Below the pieces are notes generated by a model. It made no database searches, had not been told where the DNA came from, and saw only the letters and a list, made by a program, of their open reading frames with translations. Position numbers and translations under genes: made by a program. From Cycas panzhihuaensis (lineage: Eukaryota > Cycadophyta): DNA of 64,000 nt. Location: the NCBI GenBank assembly GCA_023213395.1, contig CM041465.1:169825741-169889740 (forward strand), written 5' to 3'. This document shows, piece after piece, positions 55,571 through 64,000 of this stretch (positions are counted from its first letter, which is position 1; each line of letters opens with the position of its first letter).

Positions 55571-56124
55571 CAAAGAGAAGAGTTACTTAGATTAGCTTAG
55601 TGGTACTATTATTTATGAAAGATGGAAAGTGTCTTGATGAAGTAGGATATAATAAGAAGAAGGGGATATAAGAAATAGGACAAATAAGATAGAATGAATT
55701 TTGATCAAATGGGGAAAGATAAGTAAAATGGGCATTAAAGAAGTGGGAATGTATGAAAGGGGGAAAAGAGGGAAAAAGAGGATGGGGTATAAGGTGTCTA
55801 TAGAATATTAACCATAAAATTTGAGTATAAAAATCACTTAATACACTTATACGAGTGTAATGGGCTTATTGAGATGATATAAATGAGTGGTAAGTAGAAA
55901 ATATAGGCCTGAGTGGCCCATGAAGTGTCTATAGACTAGTTTTCTTTGAAAATAATAGTTAAAATTGACCTAGTATAGACTAATTAGCATGATGCACTAA
56001 CTAAAATAAGATGTATAAAATTTTATGGTCACTTTAGGGTCATGGATTCTTTTTTTTTTTTGTCAAGTTTAATAATGCAGGTCTTGTCTGAATCTGAAAA
56101 GTATTGGTAAAGTTATGACTCTTC
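55571..56124 (-). other. Gypsy-E 5' end: gag start, possible priming site and LTR part
   Basis: Minus strand 55590-55571 reads into gag (LFSLET) and continues at 39028. A weak priming-site candidate TAGTACCACTAAGCTA lies at about 55609-55594 on the minus strand. Sequence from about 55610 rightwards is AT-rich without coding signal and is probably Gypsy-E LTR, then interrupted by Copia-G. Confidence 0.45.
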
Positions 56125-56129
56125 CTTTT
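56125..56129. repeat. Target-site duplication of Copia-G, left copy (CTTTT)
   Basis: CTTTT precedes the left LTR and is repeated at 63683-63687 after the right LTR. It fixes the outer ends of Copia-G. Confidence 0.85.
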
Positions 56130-56563
56130 TGATAGAATAGGCATATGTACAATGTCACAAGATCACAGGAATAGTAAAAACATAAAAAAGAGACATTGCA
56201 TAGGTACACATTATTTGACAGGTGGAAAACCTCTTTTGGGGAAGAAAAACTACCTCCTAAAGCTAAAAATTATTAATCAAATAGACTTATACATAGACCT
56301 TAAAGATACCCACTACATACACGAAACCAGCCTTGAAACTAGCTTCTAAACAACCTTCTAGATTATCGAAACCACCTCCTTGAATCTAGGAGAAGATATA
56401 AATAACAAGAGAGGTTCGTTGAAATGTGCAGTTGTGCATTTCAATGACCTTTCACATAATATTAAATTAACTTCTAAACATAAAACATTGGAATCAATTA
56501 AATAATCATTTACACATGTGACTAAATAAGACATAACATAAAGTTATATTAATAATCTTAACA
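56130..56563 (-). repeat. Copia-G 3' LTR (left copy)
   Basis: 434 bp, TGATAGAATA to TCTTAACA. Inside it follows TCCCCCTTTAATG (56564-56576), the complement of the polypurine tract, confirming minus orientation. Confidence 0.93.
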
Positions 56564-56639
56564 TCCCCCTTTAATGTTAACTTTTATAATATAGAAAAAG
56601 AAGGTCTTCATCACATTGATCCCCCTTTGATGGAGACTT

Positions 56640-57200
56640 CTTTTATCTTTAACAGGTCTTAGAGGTTTAGAAACTTGGATTCAGTTAAAGACTTTGTAAG
56701 TATGTCAGCAACCTGTAAATCTGTTGGATAATAAGATAAATAAACAATGTTATCAGTAACAAGATTGCAAATAAAATGCTGATGTAATTCTATATGTTTA
56801 GTTCTAGAATGTGAAACTAGATTTGTAGCAATAGCAATGGCACCTTGATTATCAACTTTAAGTTAAATAGAAGAGTTAAGAGATAGACCAATTTCATTTA
56901 GAAGGGATTTGAGCCAAAGTGCTTCTTTGCTAGCTTCAAATAGTGCGCAATATTCAGCTTTAGTCATTGATAAAGCTAGTGCTTGCATTTTCTTACTAGA
57001 CTAAGTAGTAAGTGAAGAATCTATAAAAAATACATAACCTGATGTAGATTTTTGATTATTTGTATCATCTACCCAATCTGAATCAATATATCCAGTTAAA
57101 ATTAAAGGTTCACTATAAAAATTATAAGTTAGACCATAAAAAATAGTGTTCTTGAGATATCATAATATACGTTTAGCAGCTTTCCAATGTGATTTATATG
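56640..57200 (-). pseudogene. pol: Copia-G RNase H
   Basis: Minus strand: TGYIDSDWVDDTNNQKSTSGY (57090-57030), ALSMTKAEYCALFEASKEALWL (56980-56915), VDNQGAIAIATNLVSRTKHI (56860-56800) and YPTDLQVADILTKSL (56740-56700). All copia RNase H motifs are present and mostly in one frame, with a stop inside. Confidence 0.88.
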
Positions 57201-58020
57201 GGTATTGCATATAACGTAAACATAAAATGACAGCATAGGAAATATCAGGGCATGTATGAGTTAAATAAATAAGACTACCAATTAGTTACCTATATAATGT
57301 AGGGTCACATAAAGGTAATGAACAATCAGTAGATAATTTTACTCTTGATTGTAATGGATTAGTGACAGGTTTAGCATTTTCCATATTAAACCATTGAATT
57401 AAGTCTAAAATATATTTAGGTTGAGATATAATGATTTTTGAATCATGTTGATAAATTTGTAATCCAAGAAAATAATGTAGGATACCTAGATCGGTCATTT
57501 TGAATTTATTCAGTAAAGTAGATTTTAAATGATGAATGTTATTAGTTGATGATCCAGTAATTATGATATCATCAACATACATGATTAAAATAGTAATATT
57601 TTTATTTTCATATTTAAAATATAGGTTTGGATCACTAATACATCTAGTGTATCCAATTTGAATTAGATAATCGTAAACTTTAGTATACCAAGATCAAGGA
57701 GTTTGTTTTAATCCATAAATAGATTTCTTTAGTTTATAAACTAAATTAAGATTATCAATAAAATCAAGTGGCTGAGACATGTAGATCTCTTCTTTGAGAT
57801 CACCATTCAGAAATGCACTCTTTACATCTATTTGATGGATTTCCCAACTAAACTTGGCTGTTAGAGCAATAATTATTTTAATTGTATTCATCTTTGCAAC
57901 AGGGGCAAAGGTTTCATTGTAATCTATGCCATCAATTTGAGAAAATCCTTTTGCAACTAGGTAAGCTTTATATTTTTCAACTACGCCTATTAAATTATAT
58001 TTTGTTCTATAATCCTATTT
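57201..58020 (-). pseudogene. pol: Copia-G reverse transcriptase
   Basis: Minus strand: KAYLVAKGFSQIDGI, NETFAPVAKMNTIKI (about 57930-57880), QIDVKSAFLNGDLKEEIYMS (57835-57775), KLKKSIYGLKQTP, MYVDDIIITG (57582-57553, catalytic pair kept), MTDLGILHYFLGLQI and NPLQSRVKLS. Stops separate the blocks at about 57690 and 57285. Confidence 0.92.
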
Positions 58021-58600
58021 ATAGTCGACTATATTTTTTTCTAGGTGAGAGTGGTATGGGATTCCAAGTTGAATTCTTGATTAAAGCATCGAATTTAGTT
58101 TACATAGCTTCCTACCACACAGGATTATTACTAGCTTATTTAAAGGTTTTGGGATCATTATTGTCCATTATTTTGACCATTAAGGCAAAGTTAGCATGTA
58201 ATTTTTGGGCACGAGTTTGCCTAGTATCTAAAGGATTATCAATATTAGATCCAAGGTCAGAAAGCATTTTTGTTGCCCATACAGGCTATTTGTTGGTAAC
58301 TGTTTCTGTAGTTACAAGTTGATTTGAAGAGCTAGCCTGAGAGGAAGAATTTATTTCAGTAGATTTGGATAGAGTCCAATTCTGGACTTAAGTAGATAAG
58401 GATTCTATAATTTCTAGATTAGCTTTTTTGTTAGAGGGGTCAACCAATTATGTGTTAGTTAACAAATTTTTAACTAGAAGTTCTACATAAGTAGATGTTG
58501 AAGAAGATCATTCTTCATCAAATATTACGTCACGCAAAATTAAAATTTGATGCATGACTGAATTTAAGAGTCTATAAGCTTTACTTTCTTCATTGTATCC
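58021..58600 (-). pseudogene. pol: Copia-G integrase C-terminus and linker
   Basis: Minus strand: variable linker, preceded at about 58600 by the conserved KYIFVGYNEE-like end of integrase (from plus 58585-58620). The plus-strand open frame 57882-58322 is the antisense of this linker and RT start and is not a gene. Confidence 0.55.
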
Positions 58601-59390
58601 AACAAAGATGTATTTTTTACTCTTAGGATCTAGTTTCTTGTATTTTTCTTTAGGAATATGTCCCTATGCAATACTTCTAAAGATTCATAAATAATTGAAT
58701 GAGAGTTATCTACCAGACTATTTTTGTTCTAGAGTGATGTTTTATAGGTATTTGCTAGGTAAATGATTTAGAAGATATTTAGAGCAGTTAATAGCTTCTG
58801 TCCATAACTTTAGATCAAGGTTCTTTGCATGTAACATACAACGAGTCATTTCAACAAGAGTACGATTATTGCGTTCAGCAACACCATTTTGTTGAGGAGT
58901 ATATGCAACAGAATGCTAGAACTGAATTCTGTACTTTTTACAGAAAGAAGTGAATTTGCCACTTAAGTATTCCTTGGTATTGTTAGATCTAAAAATTATG
59001 ATTTTTGAGTTTGATTAATTTTCAACAAGCATTTTGAATTCAATGAAAATGTCAAAAACTTGACTACATACTTTAAGCATGTAAACCCAACATTTTCTTA
59101 AATAATTATCAATAAATATAACAAAATAATGAGAGCCAGAGTATGATGTTACATGAAAAGGTCCACATATATCAGAGTGAACAAGTTCAAGTAGAACTAT
59201 CACTCTGAATTATGTTTTATGTAGAAATGGGTCCATGTGTTACTTACTTGTTACACAGGTTTCACAAATACCATAAACAGTGTTTAAGGGTGGAAGACCA
59301 TGAACCATTTCATGTTTTTTTAGATATTGAAGTTTGCCATAACTTGTATAGCCAAATCATGCATGCCAAAGTTTACTGACTGAGTCAGAT
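58601..59390 (-). pseudogene. pol: Copia-G pre-integrase and integrase
   Basis: Minus strand: LWHA, GKLQYLKKHEMVHGLPPL and CETCVTSK (59390-59240) form the zinc region. LVHSDICGPF (about 59185) carries the first catalytic Asp, followed by YFVIFIDNYLRKCWVYML. The block around 58990 and the NRTLVE-type motif near 58880-58840 are broken by stops. Confidence 0.82.
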
Positions 59391-59800
59391 TTAGTAATAA
59401 AGATACTGAAGTATTTTGTTTTGTTATTTTGTAAACTTGTTAAGCTATAAAGACATGTGTTATGATCAACAGGTCCTGAGGCAATATGTTTAAATTTGTT
59501 TAATGGCTCTTTAACAATAAATTTATCTTTCCAGAATTCGATGACAAGGTCTTTCTAACAGATTTGATAAATAGAAAGTAGGTTTGATAACAAACCTGGT
59601 ACCTAGAAGACATCTGTTATCGAACTGTCTTTTAAGGTAACATCATATGATCCTTTTACTTTAAGTTAAGTTCTACTTCCAAAAGAAATCTCTTCTTTAG
59701 AGTCAGTTTCAGATTAATAAGTGGATAAATTTTTCTGGTGTCATGTCATGTGATGGGATGCACTAGAGTCAAGGATCTATTGTGGTGGTTGATTAGTTGG
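59391..59800 (-). pseudogene. pol: Copia-G aspartic protease
   Basis: Minus strand: ILDSSASHHMT at about 59785-59750 is the active site with DSG changed to DSS. Downstream come LKVKGSYDVTLKDSS and VPGLLSNLLSIYQ (59620-59560), the usual end of the domain. Confidence 0.78.
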
Positions 59801-60821
59801 GGCAACAAATGCAGAAGTTGTTACCGTAGAGAACAATTAAGAGTTTATCAATTTTAAGGTCAAGATTGAGATTTGTTTTATAATCCCTTGGAAGATTTCC
59901 ATGTTTACGATTCTATTCTACTTCTACAGACATCAATAGTGTGGCCTCTTTTATGACAATAGGCACAACTAGTGTTCTGAGAAGGATTTACATTGTTCTG
60001 ATTAGGAAATGACTGATTAGAAGTATTCTGATGTTTAGATGGACTAAAATACTTAATATTATTTTGAGAATTAAATTGAGAACATCTATGAGGTTTCTGA
60101 AATTTTAGATTAGAATTTTTCTATTGTTTGTTTTTATTTTGTGGCTTAGTTTTGGAAAATAAAGCCTGGGAAGGATCTTTTAATATGCCTATTTGAATCA
60201 ACATTATTTGATGTTCAATCAATTGGTTTGTCAACTAATTGAATGTGATAAAAGGATTGCCAATTCATTGTCTAACAGTTTTAAAAAAATTAAAATGTTT
60301 TGGCAATTTGTTTATTGCAAAATAGACAAGTGTATCGTTGTCTTTAGCATGCGTGATTATTTTTTTAGTATCACCTTCTTTAGTTTGGATTTAATATAGT
60401 TACCTAAGTCTTTATTAATCAAATAAATTTTACATAAAAAATCCTCAACATTGGTAAAATCATCATAAGTAAGGTCATACAGTTATTGTTCTAAGACAGC
60501 CAATTGATTTGTATTGACCTTATCATATTTTTCTTGCAGAGTTGTCCAGACAGTGGTTAGGTCGTATGTTTCAGAAAACTGTCAATTGATTTCTGGTGAA
60601 AGTGAGTTTAATATGGTGCCTAAGATTGAATCTAAGTTTATCAGATATACCATATAACTTTATGTAGTTTCATCTTTTGGTTTTTTAAATTCACCTGTCA
60701 CATATCGCCATATTTTTTGCTGTTTAGGCTGATGGGATATGTGATTCCTCTAGTCGGCATAGTTTGAGCCGATTAACACTAGAATTGGAACGTAAGTGGT
60801 TGTCCCTAGTATTAAATCCAT
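59801..60821 (-). pseudogene. gag: Copia-G gag
   Basis: Minus strand. Start ATG at 60821 gives MDLILGTTTYVPIL, then LIGSNYAD and a TAG where the expected Trp lies. The UBN2-type core continues to about 60190 (EKYDKVNTNQLAVLEQ). An intact zinc knuckle CAYCHKRGHTIDVC occupies 59967-59926. Stops and frame breaks elsewhere. Confidence 0.83.
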
Positions 60822-61786
60822 ATTGGGAATTATAAAGTTTGATTGAAGACTTAAGAATATAACGGTAGGTGAAAAAATAATCACATAGTAAGGTTATCAA
60901 TCATCAGATTAACATTTCACCAGCATGATTAAAGAGAGAAAAGGAAAAACATAGTAGCATGTATTACTAACTTTTCCCTTAATTAAAAGAGATCACATGT
61001 TCCCAAATAAATAATTCCCCTTAGAGAAATAGTCCCTTTTTAAAAAATAAATAGTCCCCTTTAAAAGAAGTAAGTGTTTACTTAAAAATTTAGGTTCTGA
61101 GAAGATTATAATTTTGATTATTGAATAATAAGGTAGAAAATATATTAAAAACTTAACAAATATTCAATTGATTTATTTTAATGCCTTGAAATAAAAATAA
61201 TGCTTAAGGTGTAAAACTAATTTAGCCTAATTTGTAAGGTAAAGAATATATTAATTATCCTTAAAAAAAATTTATAAATACCTTATATTATAGTTAAAGA
61301 AAGAATTAAATTTTAAGGAGGAATGAAATAAGAATGGTTTGTTTATAAACCAATTATAGTGTAGAGGAAAAAGGGAGGGATTTCACTTATAATAAATTAT
61401 GGGTGTAAATTTAACAAAGAAGAAGGAAGATAAGTTAAATATTAAAAAACTAAGGTATTAGGGTGGGGAAAGGGAATATAAACTGCATGTTATAAGGGTA
61501 AGTTTATTTTGATTTGATAATTAAATATGATAAGATGTAGAGAAGGGGGAAACTTTTGTAATGATAAATTTAAATGTCTTATAGTGTAATAAAGGTTATA
61601 AAAACTTTATAATAAGGAGAAGTTAAAGTAATGTAAAAAAAAAATTAATTTATAAGTCAAAGTATAGGGGAAGAGGATGTGTAAGGATAAGTAAAAGAAA
61701 ATGGAGAGTAAATGTAATATTGTATTATATTATAGTAAGGGGAGGGGGGGAGGCTAATTTAAGTTTAGCCTAAAGTTAAATTAAAT
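60822..61786. other. Copia-G leader, AT-rich part
   Basis: AT-rich, with runs of A and G-rich patches, no coding similarity on either strand. Confidence 0.45.
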
Positions 61787-61826
61787 ACACACACACACAC
61801 ACACATACACACACACACATATATAA
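61787..61826. repeat. (AC)n microsatellite
   Basis: About 20 AC units interrupted by one AT, ending in ATATATA. Confidence 0.95.
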
Positions 61827-62194
61827 TCATTAAATTGGAGCAGCACAAACCCGATTAATTTTTAGTTTTTGTAAAATAAAATTATTTTGAAAGGAAGTTT
61901 AGGTTCCGAGGTGGGGAAGGATCAAGAGAGAAACCCTACATGTTCATTCCTCATGGCGACTAGGGTTGCAGGGATTAGATTGTTGGAGTGATGGAATTTG
62001 TAGGTTCTCATCAACGATGATGACGATTGTTGGAGTGACGGCATTTGCAGAGGAGTGAAAGGCAGTTAGAGGCAGCATGCACTTCCTGGATTCACTGTCC
62101 ACGACTAACTTTCATTGCTTCTCTTCATCAATGTACTAAAGATTAGTCAGAGCCTTCTGATTAAATTGCTTACAAGTTTCCCATTCTCTGGCAG
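61827..62194 (+). other. Copia-G leader before the DOHH exon
   Basis: More balanced base composition than its surroundings. It contains two copies of GATTGTTGGAGTGA about 55-60 bp apart (61978 and 62036) and ends in a splice-acceptor-like pyrimidine tract TTTCCCATTCTCTGGCAG (62178-62194 region). Probably host sequence (5' untranslated or intron) captured with the exon. Confidence 0.4.
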
Positions 62195-62440
62195 CTAATG
62201 TTTGCAACTATGCATGAAGCAGCATTTGTGTTGGGATAGATGCAAGATGCAGAGGCAATTCTTGCTCTTAAAGCTATTTTGGAGGATTACTCACTTCATC
62301 CTATCGATCGTCATGAGGCATATGAGGCTCTTGGAGCAATTGAAATGGACAATTATGTGCCTCTCCTACAAAGTAGCTTGAAGATGGACCCAGCATAGGA
62401 GGTGTGAGAAACATGTGACCTGACTCTCAGATGGATTATT
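62195..62440 (+). pseudogene. DOHH: Deoxyhypusine hydroxylase (DOHH) exon fragment inside Copia-G
   Basis: The frame from 62195 reads HEAAFVLG, stop, [48 protein letters not shown], stop, EV, stop, ETCDLTLRWI. This is the HEAT-repeat pattern of deoxyhypusine hydroxylase, including two His-Glu metal ligands (HEAAF, RHEAY) and the GQMQD-type and ETC-type motifs. DOHH finishes hypusine formation on eIF5A. The three stops (TAG 62237, TAG 62396, TGA 62405) fall on expected Gln, Gln and Arg. About 82 of some 300 residues are present. A splice acceptor precedes it, so genomic DNA rather than mRNA seems to have been captured. It lies on the strand opposite to Copia-G. Inactive. Confidence 0.85.
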
Positions 62441-63028
62441 GGACACCTTACAGACCTTTTGGGTATGAATGGATGATCATAGAAAGGCATGAGTTGAGCA
62501 CATGGAACCATCTCTTTCCTTAATTTCTTGATTTCCTCGTCTTTAGCTACATTCCAGTAAAAGTTAGGTTTTCACCTAATGTTTATTGTCCAATGCATTA
62601 TGTAATTGCTTGCGAGGTTTATGATGGTTTAGCTCCAAAACAGTATGTACTAGCTAAGATATCATCAATGCCTTAAATTATGGGAGGGCTTCATTGGCCA
62701 TAAGCATATGTTTCAACTTATCTAATATAGATAGATTGCAGGCATGTTGTAAATCTACCCATTTCATACGATACTCTTTTGTCTTGATAAAACCTTGGAA
62801 GGCAATAATTCTAGATTTATTGAATATCAGCTAGAAAATTGTCAATTAACAAAAGCAAAAAATGTGTGCAGCATATACACTCAATAATTCTAGATTCACT
62901 GTATGCTATCCAAGAAGCACATGTAACTGCCCCAGAAGCTTGCATTCCATCAAAGATAGACTTGGGTATAACATACATTAGTAAACCCTTGAAAAAATGC
63001 TATCCTTCATAATTTGACAAGACTGTAA
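62441..63028. other. Copia-G leader after the DOHH exon
   Basis: AT-rich, no recognised coding sequence. It could contain captured intron. Nothing else to call. Confidence 0.4.
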
Positions 63029-63259
63029 ATTAGCTTCAATTGGTCTCAAGATGATGTTAGGGATGTTTTTTCTATGAATATTGAAACTAAACCTTGCCAA
63101 GGGGAGCTAGGTCCTTTTCGTGAGCAGGAGCTTGTATTTCATTTGATGCCCAAAGAAACAAGAAACAAAGAATACATTACAGTTTGTGAGGTTCCAGGGA
63201 TGGAATACCCTTTGGGTATCCAGTTCCATTCATACAGCTCTGATACCATGATAGAATAA
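63029..63259 (+). pseudogene. Unidentified protein-like exon in Copia-G leader
   Basis: One open frame of about 75 codons: FNWSQDDVRDVFSMNIE, KPCQGELGPFREQELVFHL, KETRNKEYITVCEVPGMEY, PLGIQF, then into the priming site and LTR. Composition is that of a globular protein and differs from the AT-driven frames around it. The left edge is preceded by AAATTAG, which could be a splice acceptor. I do not recognise the family. It lies on the same strand as the DOHH exon, 0.6 kb downstream, but I cannot link it to DOHH. It may be a second captured fragment or a chance ORF. Confidence 0.4.
63231..63248 (-). other. Copia-G primer binding site, initiator Met tRNA type
   Basis: On the minus strand TGGTATCAGAGCTGTATG directly abuts the 5' LTR. 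Confidence 0.92.
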
Positions 63260-63682
63260 GCATATGTACAATGTCATAGGATCACAGGAATAGTAAAAAC
63301 ACAGAAAAAAGACATTGCACAGGTACACATTATTTGACAGGTGGAAAACCCCTTCTGGGGAAGAAAAACCACCTCCTAAATCTAAAAATTATTAATCAAA
63401 TAGACTTATGCATAGACCTTAAAGATACCCACTACATACATGAAACCATCCTTAAAACCAGCTTCTAGATAGCCTCCTAGATTCTCGGAACCACCTCCTT
63501 GAATCTAGGAGAAGATATAAATAACAAGAGAGGTTCGTTGAAATGTGTGATTGTGCATTTCAACGACCTTTCACATAATATTAAATTAACTTCTAAACAT
63601 GAAACATTGAAATCACTTAAATAATCATTTACACATGTGACTAAATAAGACATAACATAAAGTTACATTAATAATCCTAACA
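63249..63682 (-). repeat. Copia-G 5' LTR (right copy)
   Basis: 434 bp, gap-free partner of 56130-56563. CTTTT follows at 63683-63687. Confidence 0.93.
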
Positions 63683-63687
63683 CTTTT

Positions 63688-64000
63688 CCTTTTTCTAGAT
63701 TGAATAGGATTATCAAAGGGACTAAGGGTCTAAAGGACTAAACTCAACTTGATTAAATATTGAATCTAATATAGATTGGACTCATGTGAAGTGAAAATTG
63801 ACTATGATATGAATTAAACTTAACTAAATTGAATATTGACTCTAATATGGACTGAATAGGACATAAATGATACTAAAGCTTTAGATAGGATCAATACCAA
63901 AAGATCTTGGGAGTTAAACTATATAAATTTTACAAAAATATAAAGAGTGCTCTAGTTTTATTATCTTATGGCTCTTTTTTGTGTTTTATTTTTATATAAT
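63688..64000. other. Flanking AT-rich sequence, perhaps Gypsy-E 5' LTR
   Basis: Continues the sequence left of 56125 once Copia-G is removed. Internally repetitive (CTAAATTGAATATTGACTCTAATATGGACTGA resembles AATATTGAATCTAATATAGATTGGACT about 80 bp earlier, quoted here as positions 63755-63785 and 63827-63857). No gene. Confidence 0.35.

Larger units (their letters stand above)
56130..63682 (-). mobile_element. Copia-G: Ty1/copia element with a long leader carrying host gene sequence
   Basis: A 7553-bp unit with two 434-bp LTRs, initiator-Met priming site, gag, protease, integrase, RT and RNase H on the minus strand. The LTRs have equal length and differ at about 32 positions by eye (about 7 percent). 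The distance from priming site to gag is 2.4 kb, filled with AT-rich sequence, a microsatellite and, on the plus strand, a deoxyhypusine hydroxylase exon and one further protein-like exon. Confidence 0.93.

Noticed and set aside
57882-58322. Plus-strand open frame of 146 codons
   Set aside because: Antisense of Copia-G RT start and linker, no similarity of its own.

Overview
The window looks like nuclear DNA from a land plant, most likely a seed plant with a large, repeat-rich genome. I find no intact host gene in 64 kb. Nearly all of it is nested, decayed LTR retrotransposons with plant-type priming sites, plant gag/pol families and plant mobile domain (PMD) ORFs. The species cannot be told from this sequence.

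Seven elements can be separated (labels are mine). Copia-A (minus) is the host at the left end: gag/protease at 1-782 and 7516-7900, its leader running to 9097, and its priming site and 5' LTR at 34757-34921. Two elements have split it. Gypsy-B (783-7510, plus, a chromovirus) has 1055-bp LTRs and ATGGT target duplications, and sits inside Copia-A gag. Tat-C (9098-34646, minus, Tat/Ogre-like) has about 2.5-kb LTRs and ATAAT duplications, and sits in the Copia-A leader. Copia-D (15118-22791, minus) is nested in turn inside Tat-C.

Gypsy-E (minus, heavily decayed) covers about 34922-39028 and resumes at 55571. It is cut by Tat-F (39034-55565, plus, Tat/Ogre-like, GC-richer, 2.57-kb LTRs, GTTTC duplications). 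Copia-G (56130-63682, minus, 434-bp LTRs, CTTTT duplications) lies just beyond, probably in the 5' end of Gypsy-E.

Three things stand out. First, Tat-C and Tat-F are relatives, and each carries an antisense PMD ORF plus a second, archaeal-type RNase H (aRNH) downstream of integrase. The order of these two modules differs: integrase, aRNH, antisense PMD in Tat-C; integrase, antisense PMD, aRNH in Tat-F. Second, the 2.4-kb leader of Copia-G contains a recognisable deoxyhypusine hydroxylase exon, and possibly a second exon, on the opposite strand, which looks like captured host sequence. Third, decay is dominated by nonsense codons where relatives have Gln or Arg, the expected result of C-to-T deamination of silenced, methylated copies. 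In Tat-F one frame runs from 41774 to about 47490 with many such stops and no frameshift.

All coding features are therefore reported as pseudogenes or element remnants. LTR divergences are counts by eye.
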